Part shown: positions 19,009 through 27,132 of the stretch, in pieces
How the letters are laid out: every line of letters begins with the position of its first letter
Numbering within the stretch: the first letter of the stretch is position 1
From: Nitrospirota bacterium
Lineage (GTDB): Bacteria > Nitrospirota > Thermodesulfovibrionia > Thermodesulfovibrionales > UBA6898
Assembly (NCBI GenBank): GCA_016217675.1
Contig: JACRHC010000074.1
Span: forward strand, 1-51,134
DNA length: 51,134 bases
Direction of reading: 5' to 3'
Made by a program: the position numbers and the translations under genes
The notes under the pieces: generated by a model
What the model was told of the DNA's origin: nothing
The model's database searches: none
What the model saw: only the letters and a program-made list of their open reading frames with translations

Positions 19009-19680
19009 TCACTGCACAATCCTGCCGTCGCGCATCTCGACAGTCCTGTTTATGAGCGAAGACTCGTACACAACAGGGTCATGGCTTGCGATAATGATCG
19101 TCCGGCCCTGCCGGTGCAGCCCGGCCATGATCTCCATAAACTCTCCGGAGAGCTTTGTATCAAGATGGGCAGTCGGTTCGTCAGCAATAAGGATGGACGG
19201 GTTATTGATCAGGGCACGAGCTATGGCAACCCGCTGGGCCTCCCCGCCTGAAAGCCACTCCGCCTTCGAAGCTGACTTATCCGCGAGATTAAACATGGCA
19301 AGCAGGCCCATCGCCCTGCCCTTCAGAATCCCGTATCTCTCCCCCTTCGGATATGCAGGGATCATCACATTCTCAAGCGCTGTTATGCCGCGGATAAGGT
19401 TGAACTGCTGGAAGATAAACCCGAAGGTCTCCCCGCGGACTGCGGTCAGAAAGCGCTCAGGAAGACTGGTAATCTCCCGGTCGCCGAGATGTATCCTGCC
19501 GGCAGTAGGCCGCGTCATACAGCCGATAATGCTGAGCAGCGTTGTCTTGCCCGAACCACTCGGCCCCTTGAGCACCGTCACCTTCGAGGCATCGATCGAC
19601 AAGCTTGCATCAGCCACCGCAACAAGCTCATTCGGTCTGCCCTGATTGAAAACCTTTTTTACGCTCTCAAGAACGATCAT
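19009..19680 (-). CDS. ABC transporter ATPase, LolD/MacB type
   Basis: A 223-residue ATPase with Walker A GPSGSGKTT, Q-loop FIFQQFNLI, signature LSGGEAQRVAIARAL, Walker B ILIADEPTAHLD and switch His in ASHDP. The match to the LolD/MacB subgroup and the FtsX-like permease 29 bp upstream mark a type VII ABC system that moves lipoproteins or peptides, or transmits force across the membrane. The substrate is unknown. Confidence 0.9.
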   Translation of the reverse strand: MIVLESVKKVFNQGRPNELVAVADASLSIDASKVTVLKGPSGSGKTTLLSIIGCMTRPTAGRIHLGDREITSLPERFLTAVRGETFGFIFQQFNLIRGITALENVMIPAYPKGERYGILKGRAMGLLAMFNLADKSASKAEWLSGGEAQRVAIARALINNPSILIADEPTAHLDTKLSGEFMEIMAGLHRQGRTIIIASHDPVVYESSLINRTVEMRDGRIVQ

Positions 19681-19709
19681 TGTTCAATGATATGCAGCTC
19701 ACGGTCATT

Positions 19710-20843
19710 TCAGGTCCTCATTACCGAATCAGGATCCACGATGGCAGCTCTCCATGTAGGGACGATCGTCGCTGTTGTGTAGGGAACCACGGTAAGGAAA
19801 AATAGCGTGGCCACCTGGTAAGCATTTATATACGGCACAAGCCTGAACTGGGGATAAAGCACAGCCCATCCTTTGAGCACAGGCTCGAACAATGCAGCAG
19901 AACTGAAGAAGACATGGACATAGGCGAAGATCATGCCGGTCAGAAATGAGGTGAGTGATATGACCGTGCCTTCCCAGAACTTCATCAGAATGACATCAGC
20001 TGTCTCCCATCCCGTGGCCTTGAGGATGCCGATCTCCTTTCTCTCTTCTGCGCTCAGGCCGGACGCCTTGTCCCAGGAAAATATGATAAATGCGAGCAGA
20101 GCGCCAGAGAAGACGACAAGCATAATACCGCTTCTCCAGTCAAAGAGCGTGTCATAGGTCCTGATGATCTCCTCCCGAATAATAGGCCGCGTGTCCGGGA
20201 ACTGCTTCTTTATCTTATTTGCTATGGTTACTACTTCCTGGGGATTGCCTACGGTCACGGCAAGATCGGTCACCCTGTTTTTCGGTATACCAAAGAGCTC
20301 CCTGAAATCCTGCTCTGACATGATCACAAGGTCAGACGTTACAAGTTCCGATTCAGAAGATAACAGTTCCCTTATCCTGAAACTCGTGAGCTTGCCGTCC
20401 ATGCCAAAGAAGGGCATGATATTGCCCTCCTCAGTGACTGCAGACCTTGAAACCCCCTGACCGACCGCTATCTCTCCCTGCTGATATTTGAACTCAGGAG
20501 GGACCATCAGCGTGTAGTTTGCCCTGAAGAGCGGGTCATAGTAATATCCCCAGAGCCGTCCCTCGGCGCTGGTCACGCCCGTAATCTTTTTTATCTCATC
20601 AGCATACTTCATATCTATGAGATCATGTCTGCCTGCAACCATGCGCTGGACTAAGACCTCGGGAGCATCCTTCAGGATGATCATCGCCTCTTTTTTTATG
20701 GCATGGGTAAAAAACATGATCGAGGCAAGCACAAAAACCACAACCGTATATACGCAGACAAGGGCAGCATTCTTTCCCTTTCTCCTCAGGAGGGAGGAAA
20801 GCGTAAAGTCCAGTATATTTTTCTGTTTATCTATCCAGGCCAT
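19710..20843 (-). CDS. FtsX/MacB-type ABC permease
   Basis: A 377-residue permease with one N-terminal membrane segment (NAALVCVYTVVVFVLASIMF), a periplasmic domain of about 200 residues and three C-terminal segments (GIMLVVFSGALLAFIIFSW; VISLTSFLTGMIFAYVHVFF; VATLFFLTVVPYTTATIV). This four-segment layout is typical of FtsX-like permeases. The conserved EERKEIGILKATGW loop between segments 2 and 3 contacts the ATPase. It pairs with the ATPase gene 29 bp downstream. Confidence 0.87.
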   Translation of the reverse strand: MAWIDKQKNILDFTLSSLLRRKGKNAALVCVYTVVVFVLASIMFFTHAIKKEAMIILKDAPEVLVQRMVAGRHDLIDMKYADEIKKITGVTSAEGRLWGYYYDPLFRANYTLMVPPEFKYQQGEIAVGQGVSRSAVTEEGNIMPFFGMDGKLTSFRIRELLSSESELVTSDLVIMSEQDFRELFGIPKNRVTDLAVTVGNPQEVVTIANKIKKQFPDTRPIIREEIIRTYDTLFDWRSGIMLVVFSGALLAFIIFSWDKASGLSAEERKEIGILKATGWETADVILMKFWEGTVISLTSFLTGMIFAYVHVFFSSAALFEPVLKGWAVLYPQFRLVPYINAYQVATLFFLTVVPYTTATIVPTWRAAIVDPDSVMRT

Positions 20844-20927
20844 TTTCAGTATTATTCTCTCTTTAACGTTCCCTGCCCAGAGTTTTTTGTTGTGATGCTG
20901 TTGGGCTTGACAGCCCGCCTGTTACGG

Positions 20928-21218
20928 TCACTTCCTCACAATTTCCGGGACAGGGATAAGCGAGCCGGAGGGGAAATGCTCAAAGGAAAAAGGGTAATCC
21001 TGAAAAGCGGTATTACGATCCGCCATGGCAGGATGGCGCGTATAGCGCGCTTCGGTAAAGAGACAAAGGTCAGTAAGCTTCAAGTCCGAAACCACGCTGT
21101 TTTCCCGCTCCAGCCGAGGTCCGGCTGCCTTTATCGCGGTCATTGCATGGACAGCAAGAACAGCTGCTATCGCTGACTGGACGAAAACAACAGCAAGATA
21201 AATCATAGACTTTCTCAT
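20928..21218 (-). CDS. Small exported or membrane-anchored protein of the ABC cluster
   Basis: A 96-residue protein with an N-terminal membrane segment (MIYLAVVFVQSAIAAVLAVH) and a short outside domain containing LCLFTEARYTRHP and AFQDYPFSFEHFPSGS. The last segment looks conserved, as in small proteins next to FtsX-type transporters, but I know no function. It lies 84 bp upstream of the permease and is first in the cluster. It may be a substrate or a partner of the exporter. Confidence 0.65.
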   Translation of the reverse strand: MRKSMIYLAVVFVQSAIAAVLAVHAMTAIKAAGPRLERENSVVSDLKLTDLCLFTEARYTRHPAMADRNTAFQDYPFSFEHFPSGSLIPVPEIVRK

Positions 21219-21332
21219 CGACTTAGTGGCGCCATATAATTATTGATCGTGCATATTTTACCACAATTGTCTGGATCACAATATTCATAATTTCAAAGAC
21301 GCCCCCCTATCGGTAATCATGATAGTCCCTGG

Positions 21333-21995
21333 CTATCCGGTGAAGATATCAGGCCTGTCCGTGGCAATTCCGTCTACGCCTTTGGCGACGTATACTTCCG
21401 CTTCTTCTGCGGTATTGATCGTCCAGACGATCACCTTCAGGTTGTTCTTATGGGCCTTATCAACATCTTTGGTATGGGTGAAGCGGTAAAGGGGGAGAAG
21501 GTATGAGACGCCAAGCCTGACTGCAGCCTCTGCAGGGTTTTTGAATTTCGTATAGATCAGTCCGGTCTCGATCTTCCTGTCGAGCTTTCGCACAGCAACA
21601 AGCGCCTCTTCATGGAACGAAACGATAATGACCCTCTCCTCCAGTTCTGTCTTCTTCACCGCATCGAGGACTTTCTTTTCATAGCCAGTCTCTTTCAGTT
21701 CCACGAGGATTTTCCTGACCTTTCTGCCCAGAGAATGAAGTGATTCTTCGAGAGTGACAATTCTGCTATCGGTCGCCTTTTTTAATTCTGCCAATGAAGC
21801 TTCATGGACCAGCAGGTCAATGCCAAATACCCTTTTCAGATTGTCATCGTGGCATACGATCAGCTCTTTGTCCTTTGACTGGCGTACATCAAGTTCAACC
21901 GCATTGGCACCCAGTTCAACAGCCTTCTTAAAACTTTCGATTGTATTTTCTGTCTCATACGCCCTTGCTCCGCGATGGCCTATCTTGAGGAACAT
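21333..21995 (-). CDS. Glycerophosphodiester phosphodiesterase
   Basis: A 220-residue GDPD-family enzyme with the catalytic signature IGHRGARAYETENTIESF, the metal-binding ELDVRQSKDKELIVCHD, VELKET in the middle and VIVWTINTAEE with GVDGIATDRPD at the end. It cleaves glycerophosphodiesters to glycerol-3-phosphate and an alcohol. It has no signal peptide, so it is cytoplasmic, like UgpQ. It lies 2 bp after the DUF1499 gene on the same strand. Confidence 0.9.
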   Translation of the reverse strand: MFLKIGHRGARAYETENTIESFKKAVELGANAVELDVRQSKDKELIVCHDDNLKRVFGIDLLVHEASLAELKKATDSRIVTLEESLHSLGRKVRKILVELKETGYEKKVLDAVKKTELEERVIIVSFHEEALVAVRKLDRKIETGLIYTKFKNPAEAAVRLGVSYLLPLYRFTHTKDVDKAHKNNLKVIVWTINTAEEAEVYVAKGVDGIATDRPDIFTG

Positions 21996-21997
21996 TG

Positions 21998-22744
21998 TTA
22001 GGCGCCTTTTTTCAGGGCAGTAAAAAATCTGCGTATCCTGCCGGCATTAGCCCCGACATCACTTTTGCCGACACGCGAAAGTGAGCGTATGTCAATACGG
22101 CTGCCATTCTCCTGAGGCTTGATGCGGATCACGATATCGTCCTTGAACCCGAACCAGAATGTCGTATCCGTGGCTTCGATAAGTCCTTTTGCAGGGTCAG
22201 CTCTGACGATCTGCCATCCCATACTCTGCGCTGCTGAACTGGCCCTCTCAAAGGCTTTGCCTGGAGAGTCTTCAAGCATAAGGGGTGCTAAGTCAGGATA
22301 GGCCTTCTTCTGTTGCTGAGCAATCTCAGTGCCTCCGTATTCAGCCGGATTCAGCGCATTCTTCCGCAAGTCCAGAACAGCATCGAACCGGGGTGGATTT
22401 TCCATGTCAGTAGTGATGTCATGGATCGCCGGAACGCTGCGGGCAATGATATACATGCGGAACGGAACAATAAGAGCAGCCATGCTTACGACGCATGCGG
22501 GAATGAAGAGGTATAGACTGTTCCCCTGTCCCCGGGAAGAGGCGAGTATGCAGCCGATGAGCGCAGCTGCCGCAACCGCAAGTTCAGCATAGGCCGACCA
22601 TCTCAGGAGCGAAAGCCCGGTTCGGAAGCCCCACCAGCCCATACGCGTGCCGAACCCGGCGGTTATGGCGACGACTGCAAGGATGATAGCCAGGGCAGCG
22701 CAGGCATAGGCTATGGACGACATGTTTCCGTGCTGAGTTGTCAT
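21998..22744 (-). CDS. DUF1499 membrane protein
   Basis: A 248-residue protein with three to four N-terminal membrane segments (YACAALAIILAVVAITAG; AYAELAVAAAALIGCILA; LYLFIPACVVSMAALIVPF) and a C-terminal DUF1499 domain (HDITTDMENPPRF, WQIVRADPAKGLIEATDTTFWFGFKDD). The function of the family is not known. It precedes the phosphodiesterase gene by 2 bp, so the two are an operon. Confidence 0.82.
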   Translation of the reverse strand: MTTQHGNMSSIAYACAALAIILAVVAITAGFGTRMGWWGFRTGLSLLRWSAYAELAVAAAALIGCILASSRGQGNSLYLFIPACVVSMAALIVPFRMYIIARSVPAIHDITTDMENPPRFDAVLDLRKNALNPAEYGGTEIAQQQKKAYPDLAPLMLEDSPGKAFERASSAAQSMGWQIVRADPAKGLIEATDTTFWFGFKDDIVIRIKPQENGSRIDIRSLSRVGKSDVGANAGRIRRFFTALKKGA

Positions 22745-23032
22745 GCTGCGTTCATTATATCACTGATTTTTTGAGTATGCTTTTTACCGTGGTATTTTGT
22801 CCGGTTTGCAATAGAAGAGTTGAGGGGCAGAATGATGATAGAAGCCTCAGTCACGTAAATCGCAGGAAAAGGAGCTGAACGGTACGATATATTGCTGTTA
22901 TCGTGTTTCTGGTCTCTGTTTCGATCATGGCCGACGTCAAAGATACGGAAATTTACACTGACTATGCACAAGGACGCCTCGGCAGACTCGACCCCAGGAC
23001 AGGCAGGGCAGAGAGATCAGGAGAGCGTAATT
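22745..23032. other. Non-coding gap
   Basis: 288 bp between two minus-strand genes. It should hold the promoter of the DUF1499 operon at its left end. I see no strong gene, palindrome or terminator in it. Confidence 0.4.
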
Positions 23033-23416
23033 TCACCTGAAATAATGCTGCGGAGGCTTTATTATCCCGGTCTTGACCAACAGGACCATAAGGGCCGTGT
23101 AGCAGAGTGATATGGCAATGTCTTTTGCCAGATTCCTGCGGTTATAGCGGATCTTTTCATGGTTGGCCTTTGACAGAGTCCTGGCAATCCCCTTTTGAAG
23201 CAGCACAAATCCGACAATATTGGTCAGGAGATAGGTGCCTGCAAAGACTCCGGGAAAAAAATTGGGGTACAGGAGACTGACCAGCCAGGCGCAGGCATAG
23301 GCTATGGGGATATTGACATATGCGTCGTTCCACCATGAGAGCGGCGACAGCATGTAGCCGATGCAAGCCAGCGCACTCCCCTTCAGTTTGTCATAGTCCC
23401 GGGAAAGATCGTTCAT
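23033..23416 (-). CDS. Conserved small membrane protein (127 aa)
   Basis: I do not recognise a named family. The protein has three likely membrane segments (IPIAYACAWLVSLLYP; FAGTYLLTNIVGFVLLQ; DIAISLCYTALMVLLVKTG) and an N-terminal motif GYMLSPLSWWNDAYVNIPIAY that looks conserved. A basic loop (SKANHEKIRYNRRNLAKD) precedes the last segment. It is transcribed away from the cytochrome gene. Confidence 0.65.
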   Translation of the reverse strand: MNDLSRDYDKLKGSALACIGYMLSPLSWWNDAYVNIPIAYACAWLVSLLYPNFFPGVFAGTYLLTNIVGFVLLQKGIARTLSKANHEKIRYNRRNLAKDIAISLCYTALMVLLVKTGIIKPPQHYFR

Positions 23417-23583
23417 GCCCTCTTTTCCATTGTTTCGACAGTTTACCCCTTTCAGGATTGAGATTCAACAGTCAATATGCAGACACGGTTCTGCACCGCT
23501 TGACTTGTCCTGAATCTGCCTTACAATGGAGTTAAAGACAAGGGAGATCGTCGTAATCATTCAACAGGGCGCGAGGAGGTACT

Positions 23584-24753
23584 ATGCATATTCCATTGCT
23601 GGCAAGGCTGTTTCTGATGCTGCTGACCATGCTTATCCCGGCCGCAGCCGTGGCCGGGGTCAACACCCTTGATGAGCTCGAAAAAGTTTATGGGGACAAG
23701 GCCTGCATGACCTGCCATGAGAAGGTGCATGGTGAGTGGCAAAAATCCCTTCACTCGAAGTCCGTGGTCCATGTGCTTGGCGGACTGAGGAACTTCATAA
23801 CCTTCGGCCTGACAAGGGATTGGAAAAAGCCTGTTGACAAAGCGAACCTCATGCGCTGCATGCACTGCCATGCACCTCTGCTCGAACATGCATCAGAATC
23901 CCTGATGGCGGATATCGGCGCGCTCATTGTTGCTGCCTTTGACGGCAAGGAGGGAGCGAAAAAAGAGCTCTCGCGGCTCAACGTCAACTGCATTGTCTGC
24001 CATAATACGGCCGCGATCGTTGAGACCAATCTGCGAGGCCAGCCAAAGCCCGGCGTTTATTACGGGCCTACAGGAAAGACCACCCCTGCACACGGGACCG
24101 AGAAGTCAGCGGCCATCACCACTTCTGCCTTCTGCAGCAGATGCCATTGGCTTTATACCCCTCCGGATGGTGACACACTTTATTGCAACACCCTGTATGG
24201 CAGCTACCAGGATGCTTATCGCTCCTCAGGCGGGGCAGCAACCTGCCAGGACTGCCATATGAAGTCAAAAGGCAGGGGCCACACCTTCCCTGGAGCATAT
24301 GAGCCTGAGATGGTGCGGGAAGGTATTAGCATGGATCTGCATGCAACGGGTGCTATTCTTCAGCCCGGCAAGGGCATCAAGACTGCGGTCATAATTGTCG
24401 GACTTATGAACAATGCCGGCCACCGCATCCCTGATGGTTGACCATGGACCGCAAAGCTGGTCATGGATGTGACCGCAAGGACAGACAGTGGTGCTGTTAT
24501 TGTTGTGGCTAAGAAAGAATACCGGGAGATAGGGCTCGATACAGAAGGTAATGAAAGGCTCGGTGCATGGCAGATAAAGGAGATCATCGATCTGACACTG
24601 CCTCCGCAGAAGAGAATTGATGAGCGCTTTATTGTCGAATTTCCCGAAAATACGAACACTGCTGAAATAGAGGTAATTCTGAAATATTACCTCTCGCCAA
24701 GCTATGAATCGACAGTTCATAAGTTGACCAAAAAGATCAGCTTTGGCAAGTAA
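23584..24753 (+). CDS. Pentaheme c-type cytochrome with in-frame UGA (candidate selenoprotein)
   Basis: A secreted multihaem cytochrome. The signal peptide (LLARLFLMLLTMLIPAAAVA) is followed by five CXXCH haem sites: CMTCH, CMHCH, CIVCH, CSRCH and CQDCH. Codon 286 is TGA (24439-24441), right after the conserved-looking AGHRIPDG. The same frame then continues as PWTAKLVMDV for 103 more codons to 24753 with normal protein-like sequence, giving 389 residues in all. The UGA could be selenocysteine (see the hairpin at 24459-24474), or it could be a nonsense mutation. The ATG at 23584 follows GGAGG. An electron-transfer role at the cell surface or in the periplasm is likely; the acceptor is unknown. 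Confidence 0.82.
24442..24474 (+). promoter_or_regulatory. Candidate bacterial SECIS hairpin
   Basis: Just after the UGA codon (24439-24441), a 5-bp stem GGTCA (24459-24463) pairs with TGACC (24470-24474) around the 6-nt loop TGGATG. The loop starts 22 nt after the UGA and has a G in its first two positions, which fits the usual bacterial SECIS rules. A competing hairpin, CCATG-G-ACC (24442-24450) with GGTCATGG (24459-24466), is more stable-looking, so this is a candidate only. Confidence 0.4.
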
Positions 24754-24893
24754 TAGTAAATGCGCGTATAAGGAAGGGGATTACAGAGATAAGAATCGGG
24801 GGGAATAAAAGCGGTCCGGAACTATCTCCTGCCAATAGCTTTGTCCGTAGAGAGCTGTTCGTGGTATCCTATACTGCTTTTTAAGAGAATAGG

Positions 24894-25121
24894 ATGAAAA
24901 CATCACAATACCTCATATGTCTTGGAATTACTACTGCAGCAGGGACCGCTCTGGGCATACTGTCCGACCGGAGACATCCGGCAAAGGGGAGTCTGCTTGG
25001 GGCAACAGCGGGTATGGTTGCCGGTTCTGTTGCAGCCGGTGTTTATGAGTACATCTCTTCAGAAAAAGTTCCTTACTACTCGAAAGAATCGTCGCTGTAC
25101 GACGATATCGACGCAGTCTAA
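24894..25121 (+). CDS. Small glycine-rich membrane protein (75 aa)
   Basis: I do not recognise it. Residues about 7-25 (LICLGITTAAGTALGIL) and about 33-52 (LLGATAGMVAGSVAAGVYEY) are glycine/alanine-rich hydrophobic segments, as in glycine-zipper proteins, separated by a charged turn. The C-terminus is acidic (YDDIDAV). It lies 140 bp downstream of the cytochrome gene, and a bidirectional terminator follows. Confidence 0.6.
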   Translation: MKTSQYLICLGITTAAGTALGILSDRRHPAKGSLLGATAGMVAGSVAAGVYEYISSEKVPYYSKESSLYDDIDAV

Positions 25122-25133
25122 GCCGTTTTCGAC

Positions 25134-25169
25134 AAAAAAAAGCTCCTCATGTTTCCATGGGAGCCTTTT
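25134..25169 (-). terminator. Intrinsic terminator between convergent genes
   Basis: A stem pairing 25142-25151 with 25156-25164 (GCTCC then CATG against CATG then GGAGC, one bulged T) around loop TTTC. Eight A's at 25134-25141 give a U-run on the minus strand, ending DsrE transcripts. The weaker TTTT at 25166-25169 could also end the plus-strand gene. Confidence 0.75.
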
Positions 25170-25189
25170 CCTGTTTTGGCGATTGATGC

Positions 25190-25576
25190 TTAGAGGCTGA
25201 GAGAGAAAGGCACGTATCCCTGAAGGAGCAGTTCCCCGAGATATGAACTGGATTTGATCTCCGCTCCCTCGATCAAGTTTTCCTCAGTGAGGCCATAACC
25301 GGGCATGAAGGCGTGGCAGACGTAGAACTTTACGCCGAAATCGACCAGCAATTCAAGCATCTCTCCGAAATTGACCTGTTTGCCCTCAAACTCCATTGAG
25401 ATATTCTCGACAACACCTTTCTTGGCTAACTGCACGCCCTCGCCGATAAGAAAGATCGCGATCTCCGACTCGTCTGAAAAGGCCTTTATGTTCGAAGCGA
25501 TCTTCATAATGCCCAACACTTCAATGGGGTTGGTGGTCGTGTGGGATAGGGTAAAAACGAATTTCTTGTCTGACAT
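25190..25576 (-). CDS. DsrE/F-like family protein
   Basis: A 128-residue protein with the DsrE/DsrF-like fold (KFVFTLSHTTTNPIEVLGIM, IAIFLIGEGVQLAKKG, GVKFYVCHAFMPGYG). The Cys in FYVCHAF sits where related proteins carry a sulfur-handling Cys. Members take part in sulfur transfer or have unknown roles. It is a single gene with a strong AAGGAGG site before the ATG and a terminator downstream. Confidence 0.83.
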   Translation of the reverse strand: MSDKKFVFTLSHTTTNPIEVLGIMKIASNIKAFSDESEIAIFLIGEGVQLAKKGVVENISMEFEGKQVNFGEMLELLVDFGVKFYVCHAFMPGYGLTEENLIEGAEIKSSSYLGELLLQGYVPFSLSL

Positions 25577-25680
25577 GGATGCCTCCTTGCTAGGTTAATA
25601 GTTGCAATGTTTAGATATTATAATAAATGATTGTTATTGTCAACTAATTTTTGTCTTGGATAAGCGGAGTTGAATTGCTG

Positions 25681-27045
25681 CTACGAGCCGGATGGCTCAG
25701 GTTTACTATGCGGTGCCGGTCTATTTTCAGCCCTCTTCTGTCGCTCAGGCCTGCGGCGCTTCTCTGCCCCTGAGGCACCACTACTTTTGCTGCCTGCTCT
25801 TGCTGTATATTTATTTGTGCCTTTGTCAGAAGGTCTTTTCCCGTGGGAAGGAGGACTTTTTTTGGGGTAAGGCTGATGCGCTACTTTCTTATACTCGGTG
25901 ACGATCAGGTCGTCCGTTACGGGTAAAACCGGTATCTTCTTCCTGATATACTCTTCTATGTCGTGCAGCGACAGCACATAGTTTTCGCAGGCCAGGCTGA
26001 TCGCCTTGCCGCCTGCTCCTGCCCGTGCTGTCCTGCCGATGCGGTGAACATAATCCTCGGAATCCTGGGGGAGGTCATAGTTGATCACATGGGTTATGCC
26101 ATCGACATGCAGGCCCCTGCTGGCAACATCGGTTGCGATAAGAATGGAAAGATCTCCGCTTTTGAAGCGGTTCAGCACCTTTATCCGCTTGTCCTGAGGC
26201 AGGTCGCCGGTGATGGCAGAAGAGGCAAACCCGTTTGCATTCAAAAGGGCCTTCAACTTGTCAGCCGTGGATTTCATATTGATAAAGATCAGGTAATGGC
26301 CGCCTGCCTCGCGCTTCAACAGTCCAAGGAGGAGACCAAACTTCTCTTCTTTGCTCACGTGATAAAGTTCCTGCTCGATAATATCGACCGTCATCTGCTC
26401 GGGCGTTACGGAAAAGCGCTCCGGGTTGTTCATGTGCTCATAGCAGAGTTCCATAACACGGTTTGAAAGGGTTGCGGAAAAGAGCATGGACTGACGCTCG
26501 TTGTAAGGCGCCATTCTCCTGAGCATGAAGCGGAGGTCAGCGATGAAGCCCATGTCGAACATGCGGTCAGCTTCGTCGATCACCAGGAACTGCGTCTTCT
26601 TCAGACTATAGACCTTCTGCTTGAGGTAGTCGATGAGGCGGCCCGGTGTGCCGATCAGCATATCAACACCTTTGGCAATGTCATCTCTCTGCTTCAGATA
26701 GTCTATGCCGCCGTATGCAGAGACGATGCGAAATCCTGCAAAACCGCCTAAGAGTTTTGCCTCTGCCTCTATCTGAACGACCAGTTCCCGGGTGGGTGCA
26801 ATTACGAGAGCCCGTGGCGAAGGGCCTTGAGCCGGGGCATGCAGGGTCAGCATTCTTGAAAATACCGAAATCAGAAATGCGGCAGTCTTGCCGGTGCCTG
26901 TCTGTGCCTGGGCTGCGATATCGCGGCCTTTCAGGGCCTCAGGCAAGGTCAATGCCTGTACCGGCGTGCATGCAGAAAATCCTGCAGCTCTTATTCCTTC
27001 AAGGACCTTTGGATGGATATCCAGTTCGTCAAAATGCATACCCAT
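25681..27045 (-). CDS. rhlE: DEAD-box RNA helicase
   Basis: A 454-residue DEAD-box helicase of the RhlE group. Motifs in order: Q-motif ACTPVQALTLP, motif I AQTGTGKTA, Ia PTRELVVQ, Ib GTPGRL, II VIDEADRMFD, III FSATL, IV LIFINMK, V ATDVASRGLH and VI HRIGRTARAG. The tail after residue about 385 is basic and rich in Lys, Ser and Pro (KKSPPSHGKRPS), typical of RhlE and likely RNA-binding. It unwinds short RNA duplexes in ribosome assembly or RNA decay. It follows the SPOR-protein gene by 87 bp on the same strand. Confidence 0.92.
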   Translation of the reverse strand: MGMHFDELDIHPKVLEGIRAAGFSACTPVQALTLPEALKGRDIAAQAQTGTGKTAAFLISVFSRMLTLHAPAQGPSPRALVIAPTRELVVQIEAEAKLLGGFAGFRIVSAYGGIDYLKQRDDIAKGVDMLIGTPGRLIDYLKQKVYSLKKTQFLVIDEADRMFDMGFIADLRFMLRRMAPYNERQSMLFSATLSNRVMELCYEHMNNPERFSVTPEQMTVDIIEQELYHVSKEEKFGLLLGLLKREAGGHYLIFINMKSTADKLKALLNANGFASSAITGDLPQDKRIKVLNRFKSGDLSILIATDVASRGLHVDGITHVINYDLPQDSEDYVHRIGRTARAGAGGKAISLACENYVLSLHDIEEYIRKKIPVLPVTDDLIVTEYKKVAHQPYPKKSPPSHGKRPSDKGTNKYTARAGSKSSGASGAEKRRRPERQKRAENRPAPHSKPEPSGS

Positions 27046-27132
27046 ATACTTTACCTGATGTTTGCCCTGAAATACAGGCCTGTTTGCCTGTCTGACTATC
27101 TGAGCAGTTCCCTTACCTTCGATTAGAGATGA

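Noticed and set aside
24442-24466. Stable hairpin directly after the UGA taken as the SECIS
   Set aside because: Its loop lies too close to the UGA and lacks the usual leading G; the hairpin at 24459-24474 fits better, though both are unproven.
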